Shown piece after piece: positions 8,466-17,002 of a stretch of DNA of 64,000 bases. The notes under the pieces are model-generated. The model ran no database searches. It was given only the letters and a program-made list of their open reading frames with translations, and was not told where the DNA came from. Position 1 is the stretch's first letter, and each line of letters begins with the position of its first letter. The position numbers and the translations under genes were made by a program. This stretch comes from Anoxybacillus mongoliensis (lineage in GTDB: Bacteria; Bacillota; Bacilli; Bacillales; Anoxybacillaceae): contig NZ_JACHEQ010000001.1 in the NCBI RefSeq assembly GCF_014201515.1, positions 310,001-374,000 on the forward strand, read 5' to 3'.

Positions 8466-9133
8466 CAAAACGATAGTGAGCGCATTTGGCTATCTGTTGC
8501 CCGCAACAATTCTCCCCATGTTTGATAACCGCGCATGCGAAATTGTTCTAATAGCTCAACAAATAAATACGCGGTCGTGAGCGCATCACCGATGGCGGAA
8601 TGTCGGTCGTACATGCGCGTGCCGAACGCTTGGGCATAGCGCTCTAAATCACGCATATCATATGACGGTGCAATAAAACCAATTAAATCGAGCGTATCAA
8701 TAAACGTCGGCTTGCGAAATTTTATTTTTTCACGGCGCAATTCGTGCTTCATAACAAATAAGTCAAACGAAATGTAGTGACCGACAAAACATACACTTTG
8801 CTTTTGTTCAACAAACTGGAAAAATTGTTGCAACGCCTCAATAGCCGTCGGAGCGTCTTGTACTTTTTCGCTTGTAATATTCGTCAACTCGACGATAACG
8901 GATGGAATGTCGCGATTTGGGTTGACGTACGTATGAAACGTTTCGTCTTCAAGCACGGTCGTCCCTTTTACTTGCACCGCACCAATTTCAATTAATCGAT
9001 CTACTGTTGCCACATTAAATCCCGTCGTCTCTGTATCAAAAACCGTAAAAACGATGTCATCAATCGGTGTTGATAACGGGATGTTATCGTTTAGTTTATA
9101 ATCCATCGCCTTTCGTAAAAAAAACATCATCAT
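8465..9133 (-). CDS. DEDDh 3'-5' exonuclease (DNA polymerase III epsilon-like)
   Basis: A 222-residue exonuclease of the DnaQ family. Exo I is VFDTETTG, with the first Asp and Glu; Exo II is VGHYISFDLFVMKHEL; Exo III is RHSAIGDALTTAYLF, carrying the catalytic His and last Asp. There is no polymerase part, so it works alone or as a partner of another protein. It directly follows the cNMP/CBS/DUF294 gene with only a few bases between them, after the shared GAGGGGG; the start is one of three adjacent ATG codons, the first at 9133. Pairing of this nuclease type with CBS-DUF294 proteins and sodium:solute symporters recurs in bacteria, but its role there is not settled. Confidence 0.9.
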   Translation of the reverse strand: MMMFFLRKAMDYKLNDNIPLSTPIDDIVFTVFDTETTGFNVATVDRLIEIGAVQVKGTTVLEDETFHTYVNPNRDIPSVIVELTNITSEKVQDAPTAIEALQQFFQFVEQKQSVCFVGHYISFDLFVMKHELRREKIKFRKPTFIDTLDLIGFIAPSYDMRDLERYAQAFGTRMYDRHSAIGDALTTAYLFVELLEQFRMRGYQTWGELLRATDSQMRSLSF

Positions 9134-9138
9134 CCCCC

Positions 9139-10974
9139 TCAAAAATGAGAAAATAATTGTGCCTGTAGTTGCTTTAACGTTTTTAAACTTAAAATCAGTT
9201 CATCTTTTTCACGCGTTGTCATCGTTGTAAACGATAAGACAGACGATGATTGTTTATTCGCTTTATAATGATTCCATTTGTGGCGAATGTAAATAGATAA
9301 CACGTTTTCCGCCGCTTTTTGCACATCTTTCGCAAACGATGGCGATAACACTTGCTTCTCTTTTAGCTTTTCGATCCGTTCAAATGGTGTACCAGATACA
9401 ATCCCATGAATGAGCCCTAAAATTTGCACGCTATGGTGGTAAGGAAATAGCACTTCTTTTTTCATATCAATCGTTTTCCGTTCAAGTCCAAAAATCGAGC
9501 GAATCGGGCGATCAAGCGTTGGAATTTCATTTTGTCTTTCCATCTCAACAAGACGAAAAAAGAAAATTTTTGCACGGTTTAACTGCTCGCGAATTTGTTG
9601 TTCAAACGTACGGTGCAAATCGATGTCCCCATATACAAATCGATATGAAAAAAAGTTTTGTGCTAACAACAAATTGTCGTTTGTCGCGTGAACCATCCAT
9701 TCACGCAATCGGTCTCTCCACGTCTCTAGCGAACCGCGCCACGCTTCTTCACTCGCCATCATTTTCCCTTTGCATCGCTCATATCCCGCTCTCTCCATAA
9801 AATGAACGATCACCTCACCAAGTTTCGCAAAATACGAAACATGCTCATCGCTTTCATACACAAGAAAATGGTCTTGATCGGTAAGTAAAAACTGCTCTCT
9901 CCGTCCACTTGATCCCATTTGGTAAAAGGCGAAACGACACGGAGGATTTCCCACTTCGTTTAGCGCTAACGCCATGCAACGTAGGACGAGCCGATCGTAT
10001 AGTTTCGTAATCATATTTAAACATTGGGCAATCGGTACTTGATCGCGCAACATCGTCGCCAACAACTCATAAATTGCTGTTTTCATCTTTGGTAACGTTT
10101 GATCATCTGCATGATCAATTTGTTGAATCGTACGCATCATACTTGCATTTTTCTTCCGCATTAAATCGGAAAACGTAACAATTCCTTGTACTTTTTTGCC
10201 ATCTACAACAGGTAAATGTTTTACTCCACGCTCAATCATCATCGCAAGCGCATCGTAATAATACGCAAATCGTGAAATGGTTGCGACGTCTTTCGTCATG
10301 ACTCGTTCAATCACTGTATCATACGGAAGTGATTGCCCTAGCACACGCTCGACAAGATCCGTTTCCGTTAAAATCCCACACAACTTTTGTTCATCTGTCA
10401 CGACGATCGAACTAATATGAGTGGCCGCCATTTTTTTTGCTGCTTCTTGTACAGTTGCGCTTGGCGGAAGGGTCACAACTTCGCGAATCATTAAATCTTG
10501 CACAGGAACAACAAACGATGTAGAGTCCCCAAATTTACGTGCTTGCTTAATTTGTTCTGCAAGCGACACATACACATCTTTTAAACGAACGCATGCTTGT
10601 GCAAGCAAATAGTCATGCACATTCGGATCGTCCCATAGCCGCGATAAAACAGAAAAAGGAATGACTAACACTTCACATCGTTCCGCTGCCCTCACCGCGA
10701 CAAGTTCTTCTTTTCCTTCTCCTTTTGACACACCTAAAAAATCGGCTAAACTTGAAAAACCGATCAGCCCCCCTTTTTGTACAACTTCAAGCACTTCATC
10801 ATACCCTTCGTGCTCGACGTACACTTCCGCCACCCCATCAAGCAACAACACAAGCCCTTTACGTTTCTCGTTTTTTCCTAAAATCGTATCGTCTTTTTCA
10901 AACGTTTTTCGTTCACATTGAACGATGAGTCGTTCAATTTCTTTTTGTGATAAACCACTAAATAATGGATGCAC
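9139..10974 (-). CDS. cNMP-binding/CBS/DUF294 nucleotidyltransferase-like regulator
   Basis: A 611-residue cytoplasmic protein. A cyclic-nucleotide-binding (cupin) domain lies at about 5-115 (FEKDDTIL, LVLLLDGVAEVY). A pair of CBS domains lies at about 160-285 (MIREVVTLPPSATVQEAAKKM and VMTKDVATISR). A DUF294 domain with a nucleotidyltransferase-like motif GSSGRREQFLLTDQDHFLVYE near residue 355 leads into a helical DUF294 C-terminal domain. The motif resembles GlnD-type transferases, so adenylyl or uridylyl transfer is possible but unproven. The start is GTG at 10974 with GGGAGGGG upstream. It follows a symporter gene and a terminator and precedes the exonuclease gene, suggesting that it senses energy or nucleotide state for the transport system. 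Confidence 0.88.
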   Translation of the reverse strand: MHPLFSGLSQKEIERLIVQCERKTFEKDDTILGKNEKRKGLVLLLDGVAEVYVEHEGYDEVLEVVQKGGLIGFSSLADFLGVSKGEGKEELVAVRAAERCEVLVIPFSVLSRLWDDPNVHDYLLAQACVRLKDVYVSLAEQIKQARKFGDSTSFVVPVQDLMIREVVTLPPSATVQEAAKKMAATHISSIVVTDEQKLCGILTETDLVERVLGQSLPYDTVIERVMTKDVATISRFAYYYDALAMMIERGVKHLPVVDGKKVQGIVTFSDLMRKKNASMMRTIQQIDHADDQTLPKMKTAIYELLATMLRDQVPIAQCLNMITKLYDRLVLRCMALALNEVGNPPCRFAFYQMGSSGRREQFLLTDQDHFLVYESDEHVSYFAKLGEVIVHFMERAGYERCKGKMMASEEAWRGSLETWRDRLREWMVHATNDNLLLAQNFFSYRFVYGDIDLHRTFEQQIREQLNRAKIFFFRLVEMERQNEIPTLDRPIRSIFGLERKTIDMKKEVLFPYHHSVQILGLIHGIVSGTPFERIEKLKEKQVLSPSFAKDVQKAAENVLSIYIRHKWNHYKANKQSSSVLSFTTMTTREKDELILSLKTLKQLQAQLFSHF

Positions 10975-10995
10975 TCTATATCCCCTCCCTTATAA

Positions 10996-11025
10996 AAACG
11001 GCATCTGTATCACACAGATGCCGAA
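10996..11025 (-). terminator. Terminator or attenuator between the symporter and the CBS/DUF294 gene
   Basis: CGGCATCTGT (11001-11010) and ACAGATGCCG (11016-11025) form a perfect ten-pair stem with a five-base loop, followed on the minus strand by TTTTT. The CBS gene begins only about 20 bases further on, so it must depend on read-through or on a promoter within the upstream gene. Confidence 0.85.
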
Positions 11026-11029
11026 CGTA

Positions 11030-12679
11030 TTATCTCATCCACACTTGACCGTCTTTATATGTCATTTGCTCTGGATAACGAAGGTCATATACTTCTTCTT
11101 GTACAGATTGTGAAGGCTCTTTTGTCATTAATGAAACAACGACATTCGCCAACATCGCAGCAACAGCACCGAATATGCCTGCTCCTGTGTCAACAATCCC
11201 TGCAACGGAGAACCCACCATACTTCGCCGCTAAAATGTAGCCTAGCGAGACGACAAGTCCAACAAGCATGCCCGCAATCGCTCCAGCTGCATTTGAACGC
11301 TTCCACCATACGCCAAGTACAAGTGCTGGGAAAAATGTACTTGCTGCGATGGCAAACGCCCATGCAACAATTTGTGTAATGACGCCCGGTGGGTTTAATG
11401 CTACTAAACCAGCTAACACCGTCGCAGCAACGATTGAAATGCGCGCAACGAGCAAACGGTTTTGCTCTGATGCATTTGGACGTAAAATACGATAGTAAAT
11501 ATCATGAGCAAACGATGACGAAATAGCAATCATTAAGCCACCTGCCGTCGATAACGCTGCTGCCATCGCACCGGCTGCCACTAAACCGATGACGAATACA
11601 CCAAGATTTGCGATTTCTGGAGTCGCCATAACGACGATATCATTGCTAATGACCATTTCTTGCCATTGTAAAATACCGTCACTATTTGCATCCGCAATTT
11701 GCAATTTTCCTGTGTTAATCCATTTTTCTGTCCAAGCTGGCAATTCGCTAATTTTTTGACCGACAACATTTTTAATTAAAATAAAGCGTGAAAACGCAGC
11801 ATACGCAGGTGCTGATAAATAAAGTAAACCGATAAATAAAAGCGCCCATGCACCTGACCAACGTGCCGCTTTCATCGTTGATACGGTATAAAAACGAACG
11901 ATGACGTGCGGAAGACCAGCTGTACCAGCCATTAATGTAAACATAAGTGCAAGAAACTGCCATTTACTACCTTTCAAAAACGGATCGGTGTATTGTGAAA
12001 TCCCTAACTGTTGATCAAGTTGTTGAAACTCACCAACAATTTTCCCGTAAGAAAGCCACGGAATAGGATTTCCAGTCAATTGAAGCGACATGAAAACGAC
12101 CGGAATTAAGTAAGCGATAATTAAGATGATGTACTGCGCGACTTGCGTCCATGTGATTCCTTTCATGCCACCAAACGCAGCATAAAACGCAATTAACACA
12201 ACTCCGATCATCGTGCCGACTTTTGCATCCACTTCAAGCAAACGCCCGATAACAACGCCTGAACCAGAAAGCTGACCGATCGAATAAACAAATGAAATAA
12301 TAATTGTACAAAGAGCAGCAATCATGCGAGCAGAATGGCTTTCAAAACGGTCGCCAATAAACTCTGGTACTGTGTAACGCCCGTACTTCCGTAGTTGTGG
12401 AGCAAGTAAAAATGTCAACAATAAGTATCCACCTGTCCACCCCATAATGTATGCAAGACCGTCGTATCCTAACAACATAATCGTACCGGCCATACCGATA
12501 AATGACGCTGCGCTCATCCAATCCGCTGCGATCGCCATTCCATTTGAAAACGGAGAAATACCTCGACCTGCGACATAGAAATCAGACGTTTCTTTCGCCT
12601 TATTGTAAATTGCAATCCCAATATATAATGCAAATGACGCAATAATAATGGATAAAGACACGAGAAATTGTGTATCCAT
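11030..12679 (-). CDS. Sodium:solute symporter, VC_2705/ActP-like, with an EF-hand loop
   Basis: A 549-residue SSSF-family transporter with about 13 membrane segments. N-terminal landmarks are FYVAGRGISPFSNGMAIAADWMSAASFIGMAG and LRKYGRYTVPEFIGDRF, typical of the acetate/monocarboxylate branch. A hydrophilic loop near residues 315-350 contains DANSDGILQWQE, which fits the canonical EF-hand calcium loop. The loop is flanked by KLQIA and MVISNDIVV. Together with the upstream 100-residue DUF4212 protein it forms the two-subunit symporter type known from VC_2705 relatives. The substrate is probably a short organic acid, by family and by the cre site ahead of the operon. A stable terminator follows. 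Confidence 0.9.
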   Translation of the reverse strand: MDTQFLVSLSIIIASFALYIGIAIYNKAKETSDFYVAGRGISPFSNGMAIAADWMSAASFIGMAGTIMLLGYDGLAYIMGWTGGYLLLTFLLAPQLRKYGRYTVPEFIGDRFESHSARMIAALCTIIISFVYSIGQLSGSGVVIGRLLEVDAKVGTMIGVVLIAFYAAFGGMKGITWTQVAQYIILIIAYLIPVVFMSLQLTGNPIPWLSYGKIVGEFQQLDQQLGISQYTDPFLKGSKWQFLALMFTLMAGTAGLPHVIVRFYTVSTMKAARWSGAWALLFIGLLYLSAPAYAAFSRFILIKNVVGQKISELPAWTEKWINTGKLQIADANSDGILQWQEMVISNDIVVMATPEIANLGVFVIGLVAAGAMAAALSTAGGLMIAISSSFAHDIYYRILRPNASEQNRLLVARISIVAATVLAGLVALNPPGVITQIVAWAFAIAASTFFPALVLGVWWKRSNAAGAIAGMLVGLVVSLGYILAAKYGGFSVAGIVDTGAGIFGAVAAMLANVVVSLMTKEPSQSVQEEVYDLRYPEQMTYKDGQVWMR

Positions 12680-12705
12680 GATGCTCCCCCTTCCCCTTTG
12701 TTCTC

Positions 12706-13008
12706 TTAATGATCAAGCGCTTTTCCAGCGCTTAATTGTTCGTTTTTCTCTTCGCTGATACCGTATTTTTTATCAATGCTGTCGCTCACTTTTGCGTTAA
12801 TAAACAACAAAACAATGAACGTGACTACTGCACCTTGTGCCCCCATAAAATAATGAAACGGAAAACCGTTAAATGTCATGTTTTTAAACGACTCCGCGAA
12901 CATGACAACACCAAATGAAACAATAAACCAAATAATCAAGAAAATAGCAATCAACCGCACACGTTCACGGAAGTATGAATCAGCTACTTTTTTATCAATT
13001 TGTTTCAA
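12706..13008 (-). CDS. DUF4212 small subunit of the sodium:solute symporter
   Basis: A 100-residue membrane protein with two hydrophobic segments (IFLIIWFIVSFGVVMF and GAVVTFIVLLFINAKV), separated by GFPFHYFMGAQG. This is the pattern of DUF4212 proteins, which are encoded directly upstream of VC_2705-type sodium:solute symporters and are thought to be their small partner. The N-terminus YFRERVRLIAIFL and the KKYG motif fit the family. The start is TTG at 13008 with GGGGGTGTG upstream. It overlaps the preceding 67-residue gene by 14 bases and precedes the symporter gene by 26 bases, so the genes are co-transcribed and probably translationally coupled. Confidence 0.88.
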   Translation of the reverse strand: MKQIDKKVADSYFRERVRLIAIFLIIWFIVSFGVVMFAESFKNMTFNGFPFHYFMGAQGAVVTFIVLLFINAKVSDSIDKKYGISEEKNEQLSAGKALDH

Positions 13009-13198
13009 ACAAACACACCCCCAAGTTAAAAATAAATTTGACCGTTTCTAAAAATGGTGCTGGGAACGTTATGACTTCAAACAAAAAGTAAGCGAAGACT
13101 GACAAGAATGGAATGAGTAAAAAGAAAGGTTTTTGCTTACGAAAAGCAACGTACAAGCTCACGATTGTAATCCCTAAGATGAGGTAAAACGCAATCAA
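12995..13198 (-). CDS. Small membrane protein heading the symporter operon (67 aa)
   Basis: A 67-residue protein with three closely spaced hydrophobic stretches: FYLILGITIVSLYVAF, FFLLIPFLSVFAYFLF and TVKFIFNLGVCLF. I do not recognise a named family. It starts at TTG 13198 (GGGGG seven bases upstream) and overlaps the DUF4212 gene by 14 bases. It is the first gene after a sigma-A promoter and a cre site, so it is made with the symporter. It could be an accessory subunit; this is inferred only from context. Confidence 0.7.
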   Translation of the reverse strand: MIAFYLILGITIVSLYVAFRKQKPFFLLIPFLSVFAYFLFEVITFPAPFLETVKFIFNLGVCLFETN

Positions 13199-13217
13199 AC
13201 AAATACCCCCTTCAACT

Positions 13218-13231
13218 TGTAAGCGTTATCA
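13218..13231 (-). promoter_or_regulatory. CcpA binding site (cre) for the symporter operon
   Basis: TGTAAGCGTTATCA fits the cre consensus TGWAANCGNTNWCA at every position. It lies in the leader, about 65 bases downstream of the proposed -10 and 20 bases before the first start codon, a position suited to road-block repression by CcpA in the presence of preferred sugars. Confidence 0.8.
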
Positions 13232-13296
13232 TTTTCTTTTAACACCCACCTCCTAACACGTGTTACTAAATTTTAAGAAAATTCTAACACAACCAT

Positions 13297-13325
13297 ATTA
13301 TCTCTACTTTTCAATCTATCGTCAA
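13297..13325 (-). promoter_or_regulatory. Sigma-A promoter of the symporter operon
   Basis: On the minus strand TTGACG (13325-13320) and GATAAT (13302-13297) are separated by 17 bases, upstream of the cre site and of a roughly 90-base leader. Confidence 0.65.
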
Positions 13326-13370
13326 GCACCTGTTCAAAAAATTTTCAAAAATTTTATTCTGTATTATAAC

Positions 13371-13393
13371 AAAAGGGCAGCGATTCGCTACCC
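13371..13393 (-). terminator. Intrinsic terminator of yhfI
   Basis: GGGTAGCG and CGCTGCCC (one mismatch) form a stem with a short loop, followed on the minus strand by TTTTGTTATAA. It overlaps the last codons of yhfI. Confidence 0.65.
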
Positions 13394-14122
13394 TTCCCAT
13401 GTCCATCTTGTTTTTGCTAATTGCACATCGCCGTGGAAAACTCTTTTCGCTTCGCTGACAAGCTGTTCGATGTTTCCGAAATGAGGCAAGTGCGTCAGTA
13501 ACAACGTTTCAACGCCAGCATCACGAGCAATTGTTGCCGCTTCTTCGCTCGTCATATGACCTGCTTGTTTGGCGTTTTGTCCTGCGTAAAAATTGCATTC
13601 ACAAATGAGCAAATGCGCCTGTTTCGCAAAAGAAACAAACTGCGGTAAATAGCTTGAATCGGCTGTATACACAACTGTTTTTCCTCCTGCTTCTATGCGC
13701 ATCGCATAACAAATCGCCGGATGTTCCGTTTGCATAAACGAAATCGTAAATGGACCGATGTGAATCGTCTCATTCGGATCATATGCCACCGCTTTTGTTA
13801 CTCCTTTATGCGCAAGGCGTGCGAATCCATCGCGATCGAGCGAATGGCCGTAAATAGAAAGTTCCGGCAAATCTATACCTAAATTTTTCTTAATCAGCCG
13901 CGCATATTGAAGCGGACCAATGTCTGCCACGTGATCGTGATGGTAATGCGATACGATGACCGCATCAATTTGTTCAATATCAATGACGTTTTGGAGCTGG
14001 GCTAACGCTCCGCTTCCGCAGTCGACCAACAAGCGAAACCCATCGTGTTCAAATAAATAACATGACGTCGCTTCATTTTTTTTCGGAAATGCTCCCCAAT
14101 AGCCGATCACTGTCACTTTCAT
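13388..14122 (-). CDS. yhfI: Metallo-beta-lactamase fold hydrolase YhfI
   Basis: A 244-residue metal-dependent hydrolase. The zinc motif is SHYHHDHVADIGPLQ near residues 57-72, with further ligands in TEHPAICYAMRI, TADSSYLPQF and the C-terminal LLTHLPHFG. The domain is close to the RNase Z/phosphodiesterase subgroup, but it lacks the long exosite arm of RNase Z, so the substrate is unknown. It aligns well along its whole length with B. subtilis YhfI. As in Bacillus, it lies next to the tiny zinc protein gene yhfH, here divergently transcribed. The start ATG at 14122 follows GAAGGTGAA. Confidence 0.88.
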   Translation of the reverse strand: MKVTVIGYWGAFPKKNEATSCYLFEHDGFRLLVDCGSGALAQLQNVIDIEQIDAVIVSHYHHDHVADIGPLQYARLIKKNLGIDLPELSIYGHSLDRDGFARLAHKGVTKAVAYDPNETIHIGPFTISFMQTEHPAICYAMRIEAGGKTVVYTADSSYLPQFVSFAKQAHLLICECNFYAGQNAKQAGHMTSEEAATIARDAGVETLLLTHLPHFGNIEQLVSEAKRVFHGDVQLAKTRWTWEG

Positions 14123-14213
14123 ATGTATTCACCTTCCTCACAAAAATGTGTACAACTACACAATACCAAATTTCTGAACGAATTTCACATATGTAAATGT
14201 TATAAAACAACTA

Positions 14214-14243
14214 TTGACAAAGGATAATCTGTTATAATACAAT
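14214..14243 (+). promoter_or_regulatory. Predicted sigma-A promoter of yhfH
   Basis: TTGACA at 14214-14219 and TACAAT at 14238-14243 are 18 bases apart. A better-looking TATAAT lies at 14233 but would leave only 13 bases, so the first choice is preferred. Confidence 0.55.
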
Positions 14244-14275
14244 AAAGTTAACAAAAACGAAGGGGATGGGGAATA

Positions 14276-14407
14276 ATGTTAGAAAAAATGTCTGAATTTT
14301 ATAAAAAGTTACCACCAAAAACATGTTGTGAATGTGGAAAAGAAATGGAAGAACAACATGAATGCTACGGAAACATTTGTGTTCAATGTTTAAACGTCAC
14401 TTGTTAA
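14276..14407 (+). CDS. yhfH: YhfH-type small zinc-binding protein (43 aa)
   Basis: A 43-residue protein beginning MLEKMSEFYKKLPPKTCCEC. Two Cys pairs, CCECGKEM and CVQCLNVTC, around EEQHECYGNIC form a likely zinc ribbon, as in B. subtilis YhfH, which is of similar size and also neighbours yhfI. AGGGGATGGGG precedes the ATG at 14276. Function is unknown; such tiny zinc ribbons often act through protein or RNA contacts. It has its own promoter and a perfect terminator downstream. Confidence 0.85.
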   Translation: MLEKMSEFYKKLPPKTCCECGKEMEEQHECYGNICVQCLNVTC

Positions 14408-14442
14408 AGTAAAAAGCAGCCGTGCAGGCTGCTTTTTACTTT
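14406..14442. terminator. Bidirectional terminator between yhfH and malL
   Basis: A perfect 16-pair stem (14406-14421 with 14427-14442) has core GCAGCC/GGCTGC and a five-base loop. A/T runs on both sides make it effective for both converging genes. Confidence 0.9.
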
Positions 14443-16145
14443 AACTTATATACGCGCGCTTCGTACGGCTTGAGCACGATCGTGTCAATCGATTCATTTT
14501 CATCGACCGCATAGTTGCTAATGAGCAATTGTTTTTCCGTAAACGTGATGTGTGCTGGCAATATAAATGTCGGTTGCTCGCTACTAAAGTTTGTGATGAC
14601 AAGCAACTGTTCATCGTTGAACTTGCGCACATATGCATAAATTTGTTCATCATCTTCAAGCAGTAACTCGTATGAACCGTACACAATAATCGGATGCTCT
14701 TTTCGAAGGCGAATGAGCTTTTTATAATAATGGAACACCGAGTTTTCATCTTTCATCGCTTGCTCGACGTTAATGTCGCAGTAATTTGGATTGACGTCGA
14801 TCCATGGGGTGCCTGTTGTAAATCCTGCATGTTTTGTCGCATCCCATTGCATCGGCGTACGTGCATTGTCGCGACCGCGATAATGAATCGCTTTTAATAT
14901 TTTATCTGGGTCATATCCTTTGTTTACTACAACATCGTTCCATAAATTAATCGTTTCGACATCGCGATAATATTCAATCGATGGAAAGGCAACGTTCGTC
15001 ATGCCGATTTCTTGACCTTGATAAATGTATGGCGTTCCTTGCATCATATGTAGCCATGTGGCTAACATTTTTGCGCTTTCCACACGATACATTTTGTCGT
15101 CACCAAAACGGGAAACAGACCGTGGTTGATCGTGATTTTCTAAATAAAGCGAGTTCCACCCTTTTCCATGCAACTCGACTTGCCATTTGCTCATAATTTT
15201 TTTCAAATCGGTCAACTTCCACGGCTGGATGTCCCATTTTCCAAGCGAGCTACCTGGCTTTGTATCAACATCCATATGCTCGAATTGAAACAACATGTTC
15301 ATGACGCCGTCTTGCTCGTTCGTAAACCGAATCGCATCGTCTGTCGTGACCATCGGTGTTTCTCCGACCGTCATAATGTCATATTTGCTTAATACTTTTT
15401 CTTTCATTTCACGCAAATAGTCCATTAATTTTGGTCCGTTGACAAAATATTGCCCACCCCATTGATAACGGTCGTCAAGATTTGTCACCGGAGCATCTGG
15501 CAATCCTTCCACTTTCGACAATAAATTAATCACGTCCATGCGAAATCCATCAATGCCACGGTCTAACCACCATGTCATCATGTTAAAAATTTCTTCGCGG
15601 ACCTTTTCATTTTCCCAGTTTAAATCTGGTTGTTTTTTCGAAAATAAATGTAAATAATATTCTCCAGTCGCTTCGTCGTACTGCCATGCTGAACCGCTGA
15701 AAAACGATTGCCAGTTGTTTGGCTCTTTTCCGTCTTTTCCTGGACGCCAAATGTAATAGTCGCGGTACGGATTATCTTTTGACTTGCGCGATTCGATAAA
15801 CCAATGATGTTCATCAGACGTATGATTGACGACTAAATCCATCACTAACTTCATGCCGCGTGCGTGCATTTGGTGAAGAAGTTCGTCCCAGTCAGCGAGC
15901 GTCCCAAATTCGTCCATAATGTCTTGATAGTCACTAATGTCATAACCGTTATCGTCGTTTGGTGACTTATATACAGGCGATAACCAAACGACATCAACGC
16001 CAAGTTCTTGTAAATAATCTAATTTTTCGATAATACCTCTTAAATCGCCAATCCCATCCCCGTTCGAATCTTTAAAACTGCGCGGATAAATTTGATATAC
16101 AACCGCTTCTTTCCACCATTGTTTCGTTTTTGGAATCGATTCCAT
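14436..16145 (-). CDS. malL: Alpha-glucosidase MalL (GH13, oligo-1,6-glucosidase type)
   Basis: A 569-residue cytoplasmic glycosidase that splits glucose from maltose, isomaltose and short maltodextrins. Landmarks are the N-terminal WWKEAVVYQIYPRSF with calcium-site-like DSNGDGIGDL, the nucleophile Asp in GFRMDVI, the acid/base Glu in TVGETPM and the stabilising Asp in LENHDQPRS. It is the last gene of the maltodextrin operon, 18 bases after the mdxG-like permease gene, and ends in the terminator shared with yhfH. A second GH13 enzyme of this family lies at 59.3-61.0 kb. GAGAGGGG upstream supports ATG at 16145. Confidence 0.93.
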   Translation of the reverse strand: MESIPKTKQWWKEAVVYQIYPRSFKDSNGDGIGDLRGIIEKLDYLQELGVDVVWLSPVYKSPNDDNGYDISDYQDIMDEFGTLADWDELLHQMHARGMKLVMDLVVNHTSDEHHWFIESRKSKDNPYRDYYIWRPGKDGKEPNNWQSFFSGSAWQYDEATGEYYLHLFSKKQPDLNWENEKVREEIFNMMTWWLDRGIDGFRMDVINLLSKVEGLPDAPVTNLDDRYQWGGQYFVNGPKLMDYLREMKEKVLSKYDIMTVGETPMVTTDDAIRFTNEQDGVMNMLFQFEHMDVDTKPGSSLGKWDIQPWKLTDLKKIMSKWQVELHGKGWNSLYLENHDQPRSVSRFGDDKMYRVESAKMLATWLHMMQGTPYIYQGQEIGMTNVAFPSIEYYRDVETINLWNDVVVNKGYDPDKILKAIHYRGRDNARTPMQWDATKHAGFTTGTPWIDVNPNYCDINVEQAMKDENSVFHYYKKLIRLRKEHPIIVYGSYELLLEDDEQIYAYVRKFNDEQLLVITNFSSEQPTFILPAHITFTEKQLLISNYAVDENESIDTIVLKPYEARVYKLK

Positions 16146-16163
16146 TTTCTTTTCCCCTCTCCG

Positions 16164-16991
16164 CTATTCTTTCACTGAACCAGACGTTAAACCAGACACA
16201 ATGCGACGTTGGAATAATAATACCATAATGACGAGCGGGATGGTGACGATAACGGTCGCAGCTGAAATCTCCCCCCATGGAATCGTATATTGTCCTTGGA
16301 ACATCGCAATACCAACTGGCACCGTTTTATAATTTTCCGCTGTATTAATGGTTAAAGCGAATAAAAATTCGTTCCATGCTGCAATAAAAACAAGAATGGA
16401 TGTCGTAAAAATACCCGGTACGGCTAATGGCAAAATGACTTTAAAATACGTTTGAAGCGGTGTTGCCCCGTCCATTTTTGCCGCTTCTTCTAAATCAAAC
16501 GGAATTTTCCGGAAAAACGTTACTAATAGCCAAATGGAAAGCGGCAATGCAAACGTCGTGTACGGAATAATTAATCCTAAATAACTATTTGTTAATCCAA
16601 ACTTTTTCACAAACATATAAATTGGTGAAATTGTTGCGATTTGTGGAAACATCGATACCGATAACACAATGCCGAGAATAACTGACTTTCCTTTAAAATC
16701 TAAACGGGCAATCGCATATGCTGCAAACGCTGCTACAAATACGGTATATACCGTTGTAATTGTTGCGATGACTGTACTGTTCCATAAATATTTTAAAAAC
16801 GGATAATTGACAAAAACGGAAACGTAACTTTTTAACGTCGGATGGCTCGTGAACCAGTTAAACGCTTCCTCACCAAACAATTCACTTAACGGCTTAATCG
16901 AGCTCAATAAAATCCATAAAAATGGAAACATGACTAAAAAAACAAAAACAAATAAAAACACATAAAACAATGGACCGGCTTTCTTTTGCAT
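16164..16991 (-). CDS. mdxG: Maltodextrin ABC transporter permease MdxG
   Basis: A 275-residue MalG-type permease with six membrane segments. The EAA loop reads EEAAKMDGATPLQTYFKVILPLAVPG near residues 185-210 and contacts the ATPase. It lies 11 bases after the MdxF gene and 18 bases before malL. Length and position match B. subtilis MdxG. No ATPase is encoded in this operon; MsmX, encoded at 43.2 kb, is the likely partner, as known for the Bacillus system. Confidence 0.9.
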   Translation of the reverse strand: MQKKAGPLFYVFLFVFVFLVMFPFLWILLSSIKPLSELFGEEAFNWFTSHPTLKSYVSVFVNYPFLKYLWNSTVIATITTVYTVFVAAFAAYAIARLDFKGKSVILGIVLSVSMFPQIATISPIYMFVKKFGLTNSYLGLIIPYTTFALPLSIWLLVTFFRKIPFDLEEAAKMDGATPLQTYFKVILPLAVPGIFTTSILVFIAAWNEFLFALTINTAENYKTVPVGIAMFQGQYTIPWGEISAATVIVTIPLVIMVLLFQRRIVSGLTSGSVKE

Positions 16992-17002
16992 CGTTGCACC
17001 TC

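Noticed and set aside
14233-14238. TATAAT as the -10 box of yhfH
   Set aside because: Only 13 bases separate it from TTGACA; the overlapping TACAAT gives 18 bases and fits better.
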